From: Aestuariivivens marinum
Lineage (GTDB): Bacteria; Bacteroidota; Bacteroidia; Flavobacteriales; Flavobacteriaceae
Direction: 5' to 3'
Length of the DNA: 64,000 bases
Assembly: GCF_022662175.1 (NCBI RefSeq)
Contig: NZ_JAKMCR010000001.1
Location: 744,001 to 808,000, forward strand
A model generated the notes under the pieces. It did not search any database. It worked only from the letters and a program-made list of their open reading frames with translations, and was not told the DNA's origin. A program made the translations under genes and the position numbers. Below, in pieces: positions 53,867 to 63,662 of this stretch (positions within the stretch are counted from its first letter, which is position 1; every line of letters starts with the position of its first letter).

Positions 53867-55441
53867 ATGGCAGAAGTAAAACCAGCTGAAGTATCAGCAA
53901 TCTTAAAACAACAACTTGCAGGATTTGAAGCGTCGGCTTCATTAAATGAAGTAGGAACAGTACTTACTGTAGGTGACGGTATTGTACGTGCATATGGATT
54001 GTCTAACGCACAATACGGTGAGTTAGTAGAGTTTGAAGGTGGCTTAGAAGGTATTGTACTTAACCTTGAGGAAGACAATGTTGGTATCGTATTATTAGGG
54101 GATTCTAAAGACATTAAAGAAGGATCAACTGTTAAGCGCACCGATAAAATTGCTTCTATCAATGTAGGAGAAGGTATTGTAGGGCGCGTTGTTGATACCT
54201 TAGGTAACCCAATAGACGGTAAAGGTCCTATTGCTGGAGATACTTACCAAATGCCCTTAGAACGTAAAGCACCTGGGGTAATTTTCCGTGAGCCTGTAAC
54301 CGAACCATTACAAACAGGTATTAAGTCTATCGATGCAATGATTCCTGTTGGTCGTGGACAACGTGAGTTGGTAATTGGTGACCGTCAAACTGGTAAAACT
54401 ACAGTTTGTATCGATACTATCTTAAATCAAAAAGAATTTTACGATGCAGGTGATCCTGTATACTGTATATATGTTGCTGTAGGTCAAAAAGCATCTACCG
54501 TAGCAAACATAGCTAAAACATTAGAAGATAGAGGTGCCTTAGCCTATACTACTATTGTTGCGGCAAACGCATCCGACCCTGCGCCAATGCAAGTATATGC
54601 TCCTATGGCTGGTGCTGCTATTGGTGAGTATTTTAGGGATACTGGTCGTCCAGCATTAATCATTTATGATGATTTATCTAAACAGGCGGTAGCGTATCGT
54701 GAGGTGTCGTTATTATTACGTCGTCCACCAGGACGTGAGGCCTATCCTGGAGACGTATTCTATTTACACTCACGTTTATTGGAGCGTTCTGCAAAAGTAA
54801 TCAACGACGATGCTATTGCCCAAAACATGAACGACCTTCCAGAATCGTTGAAACCAATTGTAAAAGGAGGAGGTTCTTTAACTGCTTTACCGATAATCGA
54901 AACACAAGCAGGAGACGTATCGGCATATATCCCAACTAACGTAATTTCTATTACCGACGGTCAGATATTCTTAGATGGTGATTTGTTTAACTCTGGTGTA
55001 CGTCCAGCGATTAACGTTGGTATTTCGGTATCTCGTGTGGGGGGTAATGCTCAGATTAAATCCATGAAAAAGGTAGCTGGTACATTAAAGTTAGACCAAG
55101 CACAATACCGTGAGCTAGAAGCTTTTGCTAAGTTTGGTTCAGACTTAGATGCATCTACCTTAAATGTAATTGAAAAAGGTAAGCGTAATGTAGAAATATT
55201 AAAGCAAGCACAAAACGATCCTTATACAGTAGAAGACCAAATTGCGATTATCTATGCTGGATCTAAAAACTTATTAAGAAACGTTCCTGTTGAAAAAGTA
55301 AAAGAGTTTGAAAGGGATTTTATTGAATTCTTAAACGCTAAGCATAGAGACGTTTTAGATACGCTTAAAGCAGGAAAATTAACTGATGAGGTTACAGATA
55401 CTTTAACAAGTGTTTGTAAAGATTTAGCTGCGAAATATTAA
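53867..55441 (+). CDS. atpA: ATP synthase F1 subunit alpha
   Basis: 524 residues. Walker A GDRQTGKT lies at 171-178, then [13 protein letters not shown] (Walker B region) and [21 protein letters not shown], the alpha/beta signature. Non-catalytic nucleotide-binding subunit of the F1 head. G+C is visibly higher than in the polysaccharide locus (29 of 60 bases at 54181-54240). A repeat of about 110 bases separates it from atpG. Confidence 0.98.
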   Translation: MAEVKPAEVSAILKQQLAGFEASASLNEVGTVLTVGDGIVRAYGLSNAQYGELVEFEGGLEGIVLNLEEDNVGIVLLGDSKDIKEGSTVKRTDKIASINVGEGIVGRVVDTLGNPIDGKGPIAGDTYQMPLERKAPGVIFREPVTEPLQTGIKSIDAMIPVGRGQRELVIGDRQTGKTTVCIDTILNQKEFYDAGDPVYCIYVAVGQKASTVANIAKTLEDRGALAYTTIVAANASDPAPMQVYAPMAGAAIGEYFRDTGRPALIIYDDLSKQAVAYREVSLLLRRPPGREAYPGDVFYLHSRLLERSAKVINDDAIAQNMNDLPESLKPIVKGGGSLTALPIIETQAGDVSAYIPTNVISITDGQIFLDGDLFNSGVRPAINVGISVSRVGGNAQIKSMKKVAGTLKLDQAQYRELEAFAKFGSDLDASTLNVIEKGKRNVEILKQAQNDPYTVEDQIAIIYAGSKNLLRNVPVEKVKEFERDFIEFLNAKHRDVLDTLKAGKLTDEVTDTLTSVCKDLAAKY

Positions 55442-55447
55442 GCATGT

Positions 55448-55556
55448 TGTCATTCCTGTGTGTCATCCTGAGCGCAGTCGAAGGGAAGGCAGGAATCTCA
55501 TAATTTGAAGTTCAATTAAAATAGATTCCGCATCTAATGCGGAATGACAAAAAGAG
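55448..55556. repeat. Dispersed-repeat copy between atpA and atpG
   Basis: Contains TTGTCATTCCTGTGTGTCATC, CTGAGCGCAGTCGAAGGGAA, AGGAATCTCATAA and GATTCCGCATC...GCGGAATGACA. The two ends pair (GTCATTCC with GGAATGAC). It sits inside an essential operon and fills the gap. Confidence 0.75.
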
Positions 55557-55559
55557 ATT

Positions 55560-56420
55560 ATGGCTAATCTAAAAGAAATACGTAACAGAATATCATCGGT
55601 ATCTTCAACCATGCAGATTACCAGTGCCATGAAAATGGTATCAGCTGCAAAGTTAAAGAAAGCACAAGATGCTATAACAGCTATGCGTCCGTATGCCGAT
55701 AAGCTTACCGAGCTTTTACAAAGTTTGAGTGCAACGCTTGATGCTGATTCTGGGAGTAAATTTTCGACACAACGTGAAGTAAACAAGGTTTTAATTGTAG
55801 CTATAACTTCTAACAGGGGGTTAGCAGGAGCATTTAATTCCAACATTATCAAAGAAGTTAATAAGTTAACATCACAAACCTATGCTGGTAAAGAAGTATT
55901 GTATTTGGCTATAGGTAAAAAAGCTAATGATGCGTTTAAAAAGACCAACAAGGTTATTGCCAACAAAAGTGAGGTATTCGATAGCTTAACTTTTGATAAC
56001 GTTGCCGAGATTGCCCAATTGTTAATGGATAAGTTTGTTGCTGGTGAGTTTGATAAAATTGAAATTGTTTACAATAAATTCAAGAATGCAGCAACCCAAA
56101 TTGTGATGACCGAGCAATTTTTGCCAATCGTTCCTGTTGAAGGAGCTGCCACTTCCACTGCCGATTATATTTTCGAACCAGGCAAAGCTGAAATCGTTGA
56201 GCAGTTAATTCCAAAGTCTTTAAAAACTCAATTATACAAAGGGGTTAGAGATTCGTTTGCTTCTGAACATGGCGCTCGTATGACGGCCATGCATAAAGCT
56301 ACCGATAATGCTAAAGAGTTAAAAGATCAATTAACTTTATCATATAATAAAGCACGTCAGGCAGCAATTACCAATGAAATCTTGGAAATTGTTGGTGGAG
56401 CGGAAGCCTTAAACAATTAA
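55560..56420 (+). CDS. atpG: ATP synthase F1 subunit gamma
   Basis: 286 residues. N-terminal ANLKEIRNRISSVSSTMQITSAMKMVSAAKL and C-terminal LSYNKARQAAITNEILEIVGGAEAL are the two long helices of the rotor shaft. Last gene of the operon; atpD and atpC are not next to it. A terminator follows at 56463. Confidence 0.96.
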   Translation: MANLKEIRNRISSVSSTMQITSAMKMVSAAKLKKAQDAITAMRPYADKLTELLQSLSATLDADSGSKFSTQREVNKVLIVAITSNRGLAGAFNSNIIKEVNKLTSQTYAGKEVLYLAIGKKANDAFKKTNKVIANKSEVFDSLTFDNVAEIAQLLMDKFVAGEFDKIEIVYNKFKNAATQIVMTEQFLPIVPVEGAATSTADYIFEPGKAEIVEQLIPKSLKTQLYKGVRDSFASEHGARMTAMHKATDNAKELKDQLTLSYNKARQAAITNEILEIVGGAEALNN

Positions 56421-56462
56421 GTATAATCATGCTGAACTTGTTTCAGTACCTCTATTATATAT

Positions 56463-56498
56463 AAACCTTACTGTTTCTAAGAATAGTAAGGTTTTTTT
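56463..56498 (+). terminator. Terminator of the ATP synthase operon
   Basis: Arms AAACCTTACT (56463-56472) and AGTAAGGTTT (56485-56494) form a 10-bp stem with a 12-base loop and run into a tract of seven T (56492-56498). A weak TGAAC...TTCAG hairpin precedes it at about 56431-56447. Confidence 0.85.
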
Positions 56499-56543
56499 AT
56501 GGAATAGAATTTGATTAATTACCTTTAAAGAAAACCTTAAAGT

Positions 56544-57050
56544 ATGATTTTATTTCGTAAATATATAATCTTAAGTACAATTGCCTTTGTCTCTTTAAGT
56601 TTTTCTCAATGTACGTCAACATTAAAGTTACAAGATACAATTGCTGTAGAGATAGGTGAAGTGTATTACCAAAGTTGGGTTGCTGGACTAAAGGAAGGAG
56701 GTACAGGTATAAATATTTATATACCTATTAAAAATAAATCGGCGGAAATTGTTTTAGACAGTGTTTATTTTAAAAGGAAAGGGGTTAAATTAGAAGAAAC
56801 AAACCCAAATCTTTATATTGGGAGGTTCTCTATAGCCACGACTAAACCAGATATTGTAATGACTAACAAACCCTTTGCTGAATATGGTAATAAAGCACCA
56901 AAAATAAAACAAGACAGCCCTTTTGATTTGAAGGAGGATGAATGTGTGTTGAGCTTTACAGAAAGAGGGAAAAGAAAATATTATAAAATTACTGGGATTA
57001 TTAAAAATAAACCTATCTTTTATCCCAGCACCCCATCAAAGAAGCTTTAA
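56544..57050 (+). CDS. Small lipoprotein of unknown function
   Basis: 168 residues. Signal with SLSFSQCTSTLK: Cys23 may be lipidated, although the -1 residue is Gln rather than Gly/Ala. The rest is predicted beta-rich (GTGINIYIPIKNKSAEIVL). I do not recognise the family; similar short proteins are seen in flavobacteria. It lies between the ATP synthase operon terminator and the flippase gene and may be single. Confidence 0.6.
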   Translation: MILFRKYIILSTIAFVSLSFSQCTSTLKLQDTIAVEIGEVYYQSWVAGLKEGGTGINIYIPIKNKSAEIVLDSVYFKRKGVKLEETNPNLYIGRFSIATTKPDIVMTNKPFAEYGNKAPKIKQDSPFDLKEDECVLSFTERGKRKYYKITGIIKNKPIFYPSTPSKKL

Positions 57051-57052
57051 CT

Positions 57053-57060
57053 TATCTTTG
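57053..57060 (+). promoter_or_regulatory. -7 promoter element of the second flippase gene
   Basis: TATCTTTG matches TAnnTTTG, 48 bases before the TTG start at 57109 and right after the preceding stop codon. No -33 box was clear. Confidence 0.45.
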
Positions 57061-57108
57061 GTCAGCGTTTTCTAAAAATGTATTTTTAGCGATATAAAAG
57101 GTATATAT

Positions 57109-58533
57109 TTGAGTACATTAAGAACGTTTTTTAAAGACACCATTATTTATGGTTTAGCAACTGTCTTACCAAGATTAATGAATTTTATTTTGGTGCCTTT
57201 ACATACAAGCACTTTAGAAACTTCTAGTTATTCTGACAATACTACGTTTTATGTTTACGCAGCCTTTTTTAATGTATTATTAACTTATGGAATGGAAACT
57301 GCATTTTTTAGGTTTTTTAGCAATAGTAATGAAAAAGGGAAAGTGTTTTCAACGGCATTGATTAGTTTAACAGCAACTACAGTACTATTTTTTAGTATTG
57401 TTTTTAGTTTTAATGAGCAATTAGCTGCTTTAGTAAACCTTAAATTAAATTATTTCAATTTATTAATTGGGGTGCTAGTATTAGATACACTTGTGGTAGT
57501 TCCTTTTGCGTATTTAAGGGCAATAGGAAGACCTATCAAGTTTGCTGTAATAAAGCTTTCCAATATCACTATTTATGTAGTGCTCAATTTCTTTTTTCTT
57601 TGGGCTATTCCCAAATTTGGAATTCAGTTTTTTGATTATGACAGTAACGATTTGGTAAAATACATCTTTATTGCTAATCTATTAGCCAGCATAGCAACCT
57701 TAATATTGTTATTACCTTACTTCGTTAAGTCAAAAATTCAGTTCGATGTTACCATTTTTAAGCAATTATTTCGTTATGGCTGGCCGATAATGGTAGCAGG
57801 ATTAGCCTATGTTATAAATGAGAATTTTGACAAATGGTTGTTGCCTGAAATGTTGGGAAAAGATATAAATGGAGCTTATAGCGGATGCTATAAAATTGCA
57901 GTATTCATGACCATCTTTATTCAAGGATTTAGATTAGGGGCAGAACCTTTTTTCTTTAAACATTCAAAGGAAACCAATGCTAAAAACACTTATGCACTTA
58001 TTATGAATTACTTTGTAATTTTTGGAAGTTTTATGTTAATTTTCATAGTGGCCTACCTCGATATTTTCAAAGTTTTTTTAGTTAAAGACAAAAGTTATTG
58101 GATAGCCCTGGACATAGTGCCTATAGTACTTTTGGCCAATTTATGCTTAGGTATTTATTTTAATTTGGCAATCTGGTATAAACTTACTGATAAAACACGG
58201 TATGGGATGTATTTATCAGTTATTGGAGCATTAATCACTATCGCGTTTAATTATATAATGATACCTAAAATGGGTTTTATGGCTTCGGCATGGGCAACAT
58301 TGGCAGCTTACGGTGTAATGATGGTTTTGTCTTATATTTTAGGACAAAGGTTTTATCCTGTACCATACCAATTAAAAAAAATAGGCACTTTTTTAGCTTT
58401 GGCTCTTATAATTTCTCTTTTAGTCTTATATACCAATAGTAATTATTACTTGAATACTGTTTTTGTTTTAGTATTTTTGGGAATTGTATTTTTTTCTGAG
58501 AAAAAACAAATCAAACAATTGTTAAAACAATAA
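57109..58533 (+). CDS. Lipopolysaccharide/oligosaccharide flippase (MOP family)
   Basis: 474 residues with about 12-14 membrane helices; TTG start. [32 protein letters not shown] is the common N-terminus of flavobacterial flippases, and the middle [29 protein letters not shown] is typical of the family. Second flippase in the window and conserved next to dut and a nucleotidyltransferase, so probably a housekeeping glycan exporter, distinct from the one at 16683. Confidence 0.88.
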   Translation: MSTLRTFFKDTIIYGLATVLPRLMNFILVPLHTSTLETSSYSDNTTFYVYAAFFNVLLTYGMETAFFRFFSNSNEKGKVFSTALISLTATTVLFFSIVFSFNEQLAALVNLKLNYFNLLIGVLVLDTLVVVPFAYLRAIGRPIKFAVIKLSNITIYVVLNFFFLWAIPKFGIQFFDYDSNDLVKYIFIANLLASIATLILLLPYFVKSKIQFDVTIFKQLFRYGWPIMVAGLAYVINENFDKWLLPEMLGKDINGAYSGCYKIAVFMTIFIQGFRLGAEPFFFKHSKETNAKNTYALIMNYFVIFGSFMLIFIVAYLDIFKVFLVKDKSYWIALDIVPIVLLANLCLGIYFNLAIWYKLTDKTRYGMYLSVIGALITIAFNYIMIPKMGFMASAWATLAAYGVMMVLSYILGQRFYPVPYQLKKIGTFLALALIISLLVLYTNSNYYLNTVFVLVFLGIVFFSEKKQIKQLLKQ

Positions 58534-58534
58534 T

Positions 58535-58969
58535 ATGAATATTAAAATCATAAATAAATCCAATCACGATTTACCCCATTACGAAACCTTAGCATCAGCA
58601 GGGATGGATTTACGGGCTAATTTATCGGAACCAAGAACTCTAAAACCTTTAGAGCGTAGTATAGTAGGCACAGGATTGTTTATAGAACTTCCTGTAGGTT
58701 ATGAAGCTCAGGTTCGTCCAAGAAGTGGTTTGGCAGCTAAAAAAGGCATTACAGTATTAAATGCACCTGGAACTATTGACGCCGATTATAGAGGTGAAAT
58801 AGGAGTGATTTTAGTGAATTTATCCAATGAGGATTTTGAAATTCAAAATGGGGAACGCATTGCACAATTAGTGATTGCCAAGCACGAACGTACTGGATGG
58901 ATTGAAGTTGAAGCATTATCTGAAACTTCAAGAGGAGAAGGTGGCTTTGGAAGTACTGGGGTAAAATAA
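58535..58969 (+). CDS. dut: dUTP diphosphatase
   Basis: 144 residues, trimeric dUTPase. All five motifs are seen: [43 protein letters not shown] and [11 protein letters not shown]. It hydrolyses dUTP to dUMP and keeps uracil out of DNA. Starts 2 bases after the flippase stop, so the two are co-transcribed. Confidence 0.97.
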   Translation: MNIKIINKSNHDLPHYETLASAGMDLRANLSEPRTLKPLERSIVGTGLFIELPVGYEAQVRPRSGLAAKKGITVLNAPGTIDADYRGEIGVILVNLSNEDFEIQNGERIAQLVIAKHERTGWIEVEALSETSRGEGGFGSTGVK

Positions 58970-59098
58970 ATAGAGAATTACAATTAACGATTTTTGAAAC
59001 CAGAATGTTAAATAAAACATTTGTTTACCTATCTGTTGACAATAGGTGTTTGGAAAAATTAAATTGACAACTAATCGAAAGACGACTTAACTCATAAA

Positions 59099-60118
59099 AT
59101 GAAAATAATAGTCCCCATGGCAGGTCGTGGTTCCAGATTGCGCCCACATAGTTTAACCGTACCAAAACCTTTAATTCCGGTGGCAGGAAAACCTATTGTA
59201 CATAGGTTGGTAACAGATATTGCTAAGATATTAAAGCAACCAATAGAAGAGATCGCCTTTGTTTTAGGAGATTCCGCTTGGTTTGGAAATGATGTGATTG
59301 ATAGCCTGGAAGATTTGGCTAAAAGCTTAGGTGCCAAAGCCTCTATTTATCGTCAAGATAAACCCTTAGGAACTGGTCATGCTATTATGTGTGCCGAACC
59401 TTCTTTGTCTGGACCTGCGGTAATTGCTTATGCCGATACACTAATTCGAGCGGATTTCGATTTGGACAATCAGGCCGATAGCGTGATTTGGACTAAACAA
59501 GTTGATAATCCAGAAGCTTATGGTGTGGTAAAGCTTAACGATAAAAAGGAAATTGTTGAGTTGGTAGAGAAACCCAAAATTTACGTAAGTGATCATGCTG
59601 TTATTGGCATATACTATTTTAAGGATGTGGGGGTTTTAAAAAACAAACTACAAGAGGTTTTAAATGAAAATATTACTAATGGAGGGGAGTACCAAATTAA
59701 TGATGGTATAAAACGAATGATGGCCGAAGGCTTTATATTTAAAACAGGAAAGGTAGATGAGTGGATGGACTGCGGCAATAAGGCCATTACTGTTCAGACA
59801 AATGCCAAAATGCTAGGGTTTTTGCAGCAAGATGGCGAGGAACAATTGGTTGAGCCAACTGTTCAATTGGAAAATTCCCAAATTATTGAACCTTGCTTTG
59901 TTGGAGATAATGTTAAACTTATAAATACAACTATTGGACCTAATGTATCCATTGGTGAAAATTCGATTATAGAAAATTCCAACGTTAAAAATAGCTTAAT
60001 CCAAACCTATACAACCATTAAAAACGCTAATTTAGACAACGCCATGATTGGCAATCATGTTACGTATAATGGAAATTATATTTCAGTTAGTATAGGCGAT
60101 TATTCAGTATTGGAATAA
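59099..60118 (+). CDS. Sugar-phosphate nucleotidyltransferase with hexapeptide C-terminus
   Basis: 339 residues. The N-terminal Rossmann-like domain has VPMAGRGSRLRPHSLTVPKP and LGTGHAIMCAEPSL; VELVEKP lies in the middle and a short left-handed beta-helix ends the chain (about 250-339). Members activate sugar-1-phosphates with NTP; the exact sugar is not clear (glucose-1-phosphate thymidylyl- or uridylyltransferase-like). It is conserved after dut and before the TPR/DUF4292/EnvC genes. Confidence 0.88.
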   Translation: MKIIVPMAGRGSRLRPHSLTVPKPLIPVAGKPIVHRLVTDIAKILKQPIEEIAFVLGDSAWFGNDVIDSLEDLAKSLGAKASIYRQDKPLGTGHAIMCAEPSLSGPAVIAYADTLIRADFDLDNQADSVIWTKQVDNPEAYGVVKLNDKKEIVELVEKPKIYVSDHAVIGIYYFKDVGVLKNKLQEVLNENITNGGEYQINDGIKRMMAEGFIFKTGKVDEWMDCGNKAITVQTNAKMLGFLQQDGEEQLVEPTVQLENSQIIEPCFVGDNVKLINTTIGPNVSIGENSIIENSNVKNSLIQTYTTIKNANLDNAMIGNHVTYNGNYISVSIGDYSVLE

Positions 60119-60119
60119 T

Positions 60120-60160
60120 ATTTTGTCATTCCCTTGAAGAAAGTAATCCTATTAATTTAA
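60120..60160. repeat. Partial dispersed repeat after the nucleotidyltransferase gene
   Basis: TTTGTCATTCCCTTGAAGAAAG resembles one arm of the GTCATTC repeat family, but the second arm is missing. Probably a decayed copy. Confidence 0.4.
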
Positions 60161-60206
60161 AATTTTGGAATACTATTTGAAAAAGATTTGTTATATCCCA
60201 TAATTT

Positions 60207-61577
60207 ATGCAGACAAGGACCTATATAATTATTTTGTCTTTTGGAATACTATTTCTTGTTCCTCGGTTTAATTCTGCTCAAGTGGATTTTAATAAAACAC
60301 CTGATGATGATTTAGGTAATATTGAAGATCAGTTTCAGGAATATTTTTATGAAGCCTTAAAGCAAAAGGGGATAGAAAATTACGACCGTTCAGTTGAGGC
60401 ACTTTTAAAATGTATTGGTTTAAATGATGAACCAGCTGTATTGTATTTTGAGCTTGGAAAAAATTACAACAAACTTAAAAACTTTGCTGCTGCCGAAGAC
60501 GCCTTAAAAAAAGCGGTCAGTAAAGCACCTGATAATGAATGGTATTTGGATGAACTATATGGGTTTTATGCTGCTCAAAACGATTTCGAAAAGGCAATAG
60601 AAACCATTAAGCAACTGGTTAAGCACCACCCTGATTATAAAGAGGATTTGGCCACACTTTATGTAAGGACGAAAAAATATGATGAGGCATTAGCACTTTT
60701 AGACGAATTGGATAAAACACATGGCATTTCAACAAACAGAGACCGGTTGCGTAATCAGATTTATAAAGCTACGGGACGTAAAAAAGAACAGATTAAGAAT
60801 TTGGAACAGCGTGTTAATGATACTCCTAAAAAGGAATCCAATTACTTAGCACTTATTTTTCACTATAGTGAAAACAATCAAAAAGATAAAGCTTTTGAAA
60901 CCGCAAAAGAACTATTGAAAATTAACCCCAATTCCCAATTGGTACATTTGGCTCTCTATAAGTTTTATTTAGACGACAACCAATCAGAGCAGGCAATTGA
61001 ATCCATGAAGATTGTTTTGAAAAGTGAAGAAATCAAGCCAGACGCCAAGCTTAAGGTGTTATCAGATTTTGTAAAATTTGTAGACAAATACCCGGAATAC
61101 GAGGCCCAATTGATAGAAGCTACGATCTTGGCAGAAAGTCAGAGCGACATTAAAACATTGGAAGAATTGGGCCAATATTACTTGGCCAAAGGGAACAAAG
61201 AAAAGGCCTTGAGTTATTTTGAATCAGTATTGCGATTAGACAATAATAACTTTAGTGTGTTGCAAAATGTTTTATTGTTGAAATTGGATCTAAATCAATT
61301 TGAGCATGTATTGGAGCAAAGCTCTGATGCACTTTCAAAATATCCATCACAACCACTATTTTACTTAATCAGTAGTGTTGCTTTGAATGCAATGAATCAA
61401 CCAAATAGGGCGTTAGAAGTTCTTGAAGAAGGGATAGATTACATTGTCGATAACACTAAAATGGAAATCGATTTTTATAACCAATTAAGTAAGTCTTATA
61501 CTTTGTTAAACAATACAGTAAAGGCTAAAATGTTTAGTTATAAGGCAAAACAATTACAAACGTCTAATAAAAAATAG
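60207..61577 (+). CDS. Tetratricopeptide repeat protein, exported
   Basis: 456 residues. The signal peptide has cleavage near FNSAQ (about residue 24). At least eight TPR-like helix pairs run along the chain (for example LYFELGKNYNKLKNFAAAEDALKKA and the AKGNKEKALSYFESVLRL unit). TPRs act as protein docking sites. It is followed by the DUF4292 lipoprotein and EnvC-like genes, suggesting an envelope-assembly operon. Confidence 0.85.
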   Translation: MQTRTYIIILSFGILFLVPRFNSAQVDFNKTPDDDLGNIEDQFQEYFYEALKQKGIENYDRSVEALLKCIGLNDEPAVLYFELGKNYNKLKNFAAAEDALKKAVSKAPDNEWYLDELYGFYAAQNDFEKAIETIKQLVKHHPDYKEDLATLYVRTKKYDEALALLDELDKTHGISTNRDRLRNQIYKATGRKKEQIKNLEQRVNDTPKKESNYLALIFHYSENNQKDKAFETAKELLKINPNSQLVHLALYKFYLDDNQSEQAIESMKIVLKSEEIKPDAKLKVLSDFVKFVDKYPEYEAQLIEATILAESQSDIKTLEELGQYYLAKGNKEKALSYFESVLRLDNNNFSVLQNVLLLKLDLNQFEHVLEQSSDALSKYPSQPLFYLISSVALNAMNQPNRALEVLEEGIDYIVDNTKMEIDFYNQLSKSYTLLNNTVKAKMFSYKAKQLQTSNKK

Positions 61578-61581
61578 ATTC

Positions 61582-62349
61582 TTGAAAAAGCACCATTATA
61601 TACTTTTTTTATTATGCTTATTAGTATTAAACTGTAAGTCTTACAAAAGCTTAAGTTTAGGCGAAGCGAATTTAAATTTGACGACAAAGCAAGTTATAAG
61701 GGAAAATATTAAACGAACCCCAAAATTTAAAACTTTAGCTTCCCGGGTTAAAATTGATATTATTAATGGTAATTCCTCAAAAGGGTATACTGTTAATTTG
61801 CGTATGGAAAAAGATAAGCAAATATTATTGACTTCATCACCAATATCGTTAGTAAAAGTGCTTATTACACCAGATAAGTTGAGTTTTTATAACAAGTTGG
61901 ACAACACTTATTTTGATGGGGATTATAAGTATTTAAGTAAAATTTTAGGTACTGATTTAGATTTTGAAAAGGTTCAAAATTTGCTATTGGGAGAGGCATT
62001 ATATAGCTTAAAAGACGGTTCGTACAGCTCATTCATTCACGATAGGAAATATGCCTTACAACCTAAAAGACAGCAGGAACTTATCGATATTTTCTATATA
62101 TTAAATCCATCGCATTTTAAAATAGAATCACAACAAATCTCTCAGTCAGCGTTATCAAGACATTTACAAATAGATTATTTACAATATCAGGAAGTGCAAA
62201 AACAATCATTTCCAGAGCGTATAAAGGTTATTGCTGTTGAAGCAATTGAGGAGTTAACGGTTGAACTGGAATTTAAAAGTATGTCATTAAATCAAGACTT
62301 AAGGTTTCCTTTTAAAATTCCTTCTGGATATGATGAAATAGAATTGTAA
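61582..62349 (+). CDS. DUF4292 family lipoprotein (LolB-like)
   Basis: 255 residues, TTG start. The signal ends LLVLNCKS, so Cys is at about residue 18 for lipidation. The body is beta-rich and resembles the LolA/LolB lipoprotein-carrier fold in size, which I infer rather than see. Ends with FKIPSGYDEIEL. The stop overlaps the start of the EnvC-like gene by one base. Confidence 0.8.
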   Translation: MKKHHYILFLLCLLVLNCKSYKSLSLGEANLNLTTKQVIRENIKRTPKFKTLASRVKIDIINGNSSKGYTVNLRMEKDKQILLTSSPISLVKVLITPDKLSFYNKLDNTYFDGDYKYLSKILGTDLDFEKVQNLLLGEALYSLKDGSYSSFIHDRKYALQPKRQQELIDIFYILNPSHFKIESQQISQSALSRHLQIDYLQYQEVQKQSFPERIKVIAVEAIEELTVELEFKSMSLNQDLRFPFKIPSGYDEIEL

Positions 62350-63572
62350 TGACTAAAAATAAGCACATATTTAGAGTTATATTAACCATGTTATTGTGTT
62401 TCACAACACTAGCTTTTTCACAAAACAGAAAGCTAGAACTTGAAACTCGTAGACTGGAATTACGTAGGGAAATCCAAAAAATGAATGCCTTACAAGCTGA
62501 AAACAAGTCAAAGGCCAAATCGGAATTATCACTTATAGAGGATTTCAATTATAAAATTAGTGTGCTTAATAATTTAATAAAAATCACTAACCAGCAAGCT
62601 AACTATTTATCTAGGGAAATCAATGCCAATCAAAAAAAAATATCTGCTTTACGTGATGAATTAAAAGCCTTAAAGGAAGATTATGCGGCCATGATAGTGA
62701 AGTCCTATAAGAGTAAAAACAAACAAAGTAGGGTTATGTTTTTATTGTCTTCAAACGATTTTAAGCAAGCTTACAAGCGCTTACAATACATTAAACAATA
62801 CACCAATCACCAGAGGCAACAAGGCGAAACCATTAAGGCAAAAACTCAAGAACTGCAACAGACAAATCAGGATTTATTGAAACAACGGGCAGAAAAGGAA
62901 AAGCTGATTGCAGACAATAGAACAACTCAAAAAACACTTGAATCTACAAGGCAGCAACATGAAGTGTTGATGCGTTCCATTAAAAAGAATATTAATAAAT
63001 ATACGGCACAAATAAGAGCGAAACAGCAAGAGGCAGCCCGTATAGATAGAGAGATTGAAAAAATAATTAAGGCAGCCATAGTACTTTCAAATAAGCGGGC
63101 GGGTAAATCTACATCATCAACTAATTTTGCCCTAACACCCGAAGAAAAAATATTGGCCTCAAACTTTTTGGCCAACAAAGGGAAACTACCTTGGCCAGTA
63201 GAAAGTGGCATTGTAAAAGTACGTTATGGTACCCAACCCCATCCTATTAACAGGTCACTTACCATAAAAAGCAATGGTGTACGCATCGTAACTGAAAAGG
63301 GGGAACAGGTTCGCGCGGTATTTAATGGTGAAGTCATAGGCGTCATTACACTTAAAAATGTGAATCCATTGGTTATGGTACGCCATGGCAATTATATTAC
63401 TACCTATAAAAACCTTTCCAAAGTTTATGTAAAGGAAGGAGATAAGGTGACTACTAAACAACTGATAGGTGAAGTGGCTACCAATAAGGCTTCAGGGGAA
63501 ACTATACTTAGTTTTGTGGTCTCTAAAGAAAGTACTACTCAAGATCCATCAACTTGGATTTATAAGATGTAA
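62349..63572 (+). CDS. Murein hydrolase activator EnvC family protein (degenerate M23)
   Basis: 407 residues: signal peptide (1-25), a long coiled coil (about 28-250), then a LytM domain. The metal site looks broken: RYGTQPHPINRSLTIKSNG replaces the H-x-x-x-D segment and ETILSFVV replaces the HxH segment. It is therefore expected to activate amidases rather than cut peptidoglycan, as E. coli EnvC does. It is the last gene of the TPR-DUF4292-EnvC group. Confidence 0.9.
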   Translation: MTKNKHIFRVILTMLLCFTTLAFSQNRKLELETRRLELRREIQKMNALQAENKSKAKSELSLIEDFNYKISVLNNLIKITNQQANYLSREINANQKKISALRDELKALKEDYAAMIVKSYKSKNKQSRVMFLLSSNDFKQAYKRLQYIKQYTNHQRQQGETIKAKTQELQQTNQDLLKQRAEKEKLIADNRTTQKTLESTRQQHEVLMRSIKKNINKYTAQIRAKQQEAARIDREIEKIIKAAIVLSNKRAGKSTSSTNFALTPEEKILASNFLANKGKLPWPVESGIVKVRYGTQPHPINRSLTIKSNGVRIVTEKGEQVRAVFNGEVIGVITLKNVNPLVMVRHGNYITTYKNLSKVYVKEGDKVTTKQLIGEVATNKASGETILSFVVSKESTTQDPSTWIYKM

Positions 63573-63662
63573 AAAAAACTGCGATTCAACCTTAGAACAG
63601 TCAAAGGAAAGGCAGAAATTTTATTTATTTGACCAAAATTAAATGAATATTTGAAAACACTA

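Noticed and set aside
53857-54162. 101-codon minus-strand frame at the start of atpA
   Set aside because: Antisense shadow; atpA is certain.
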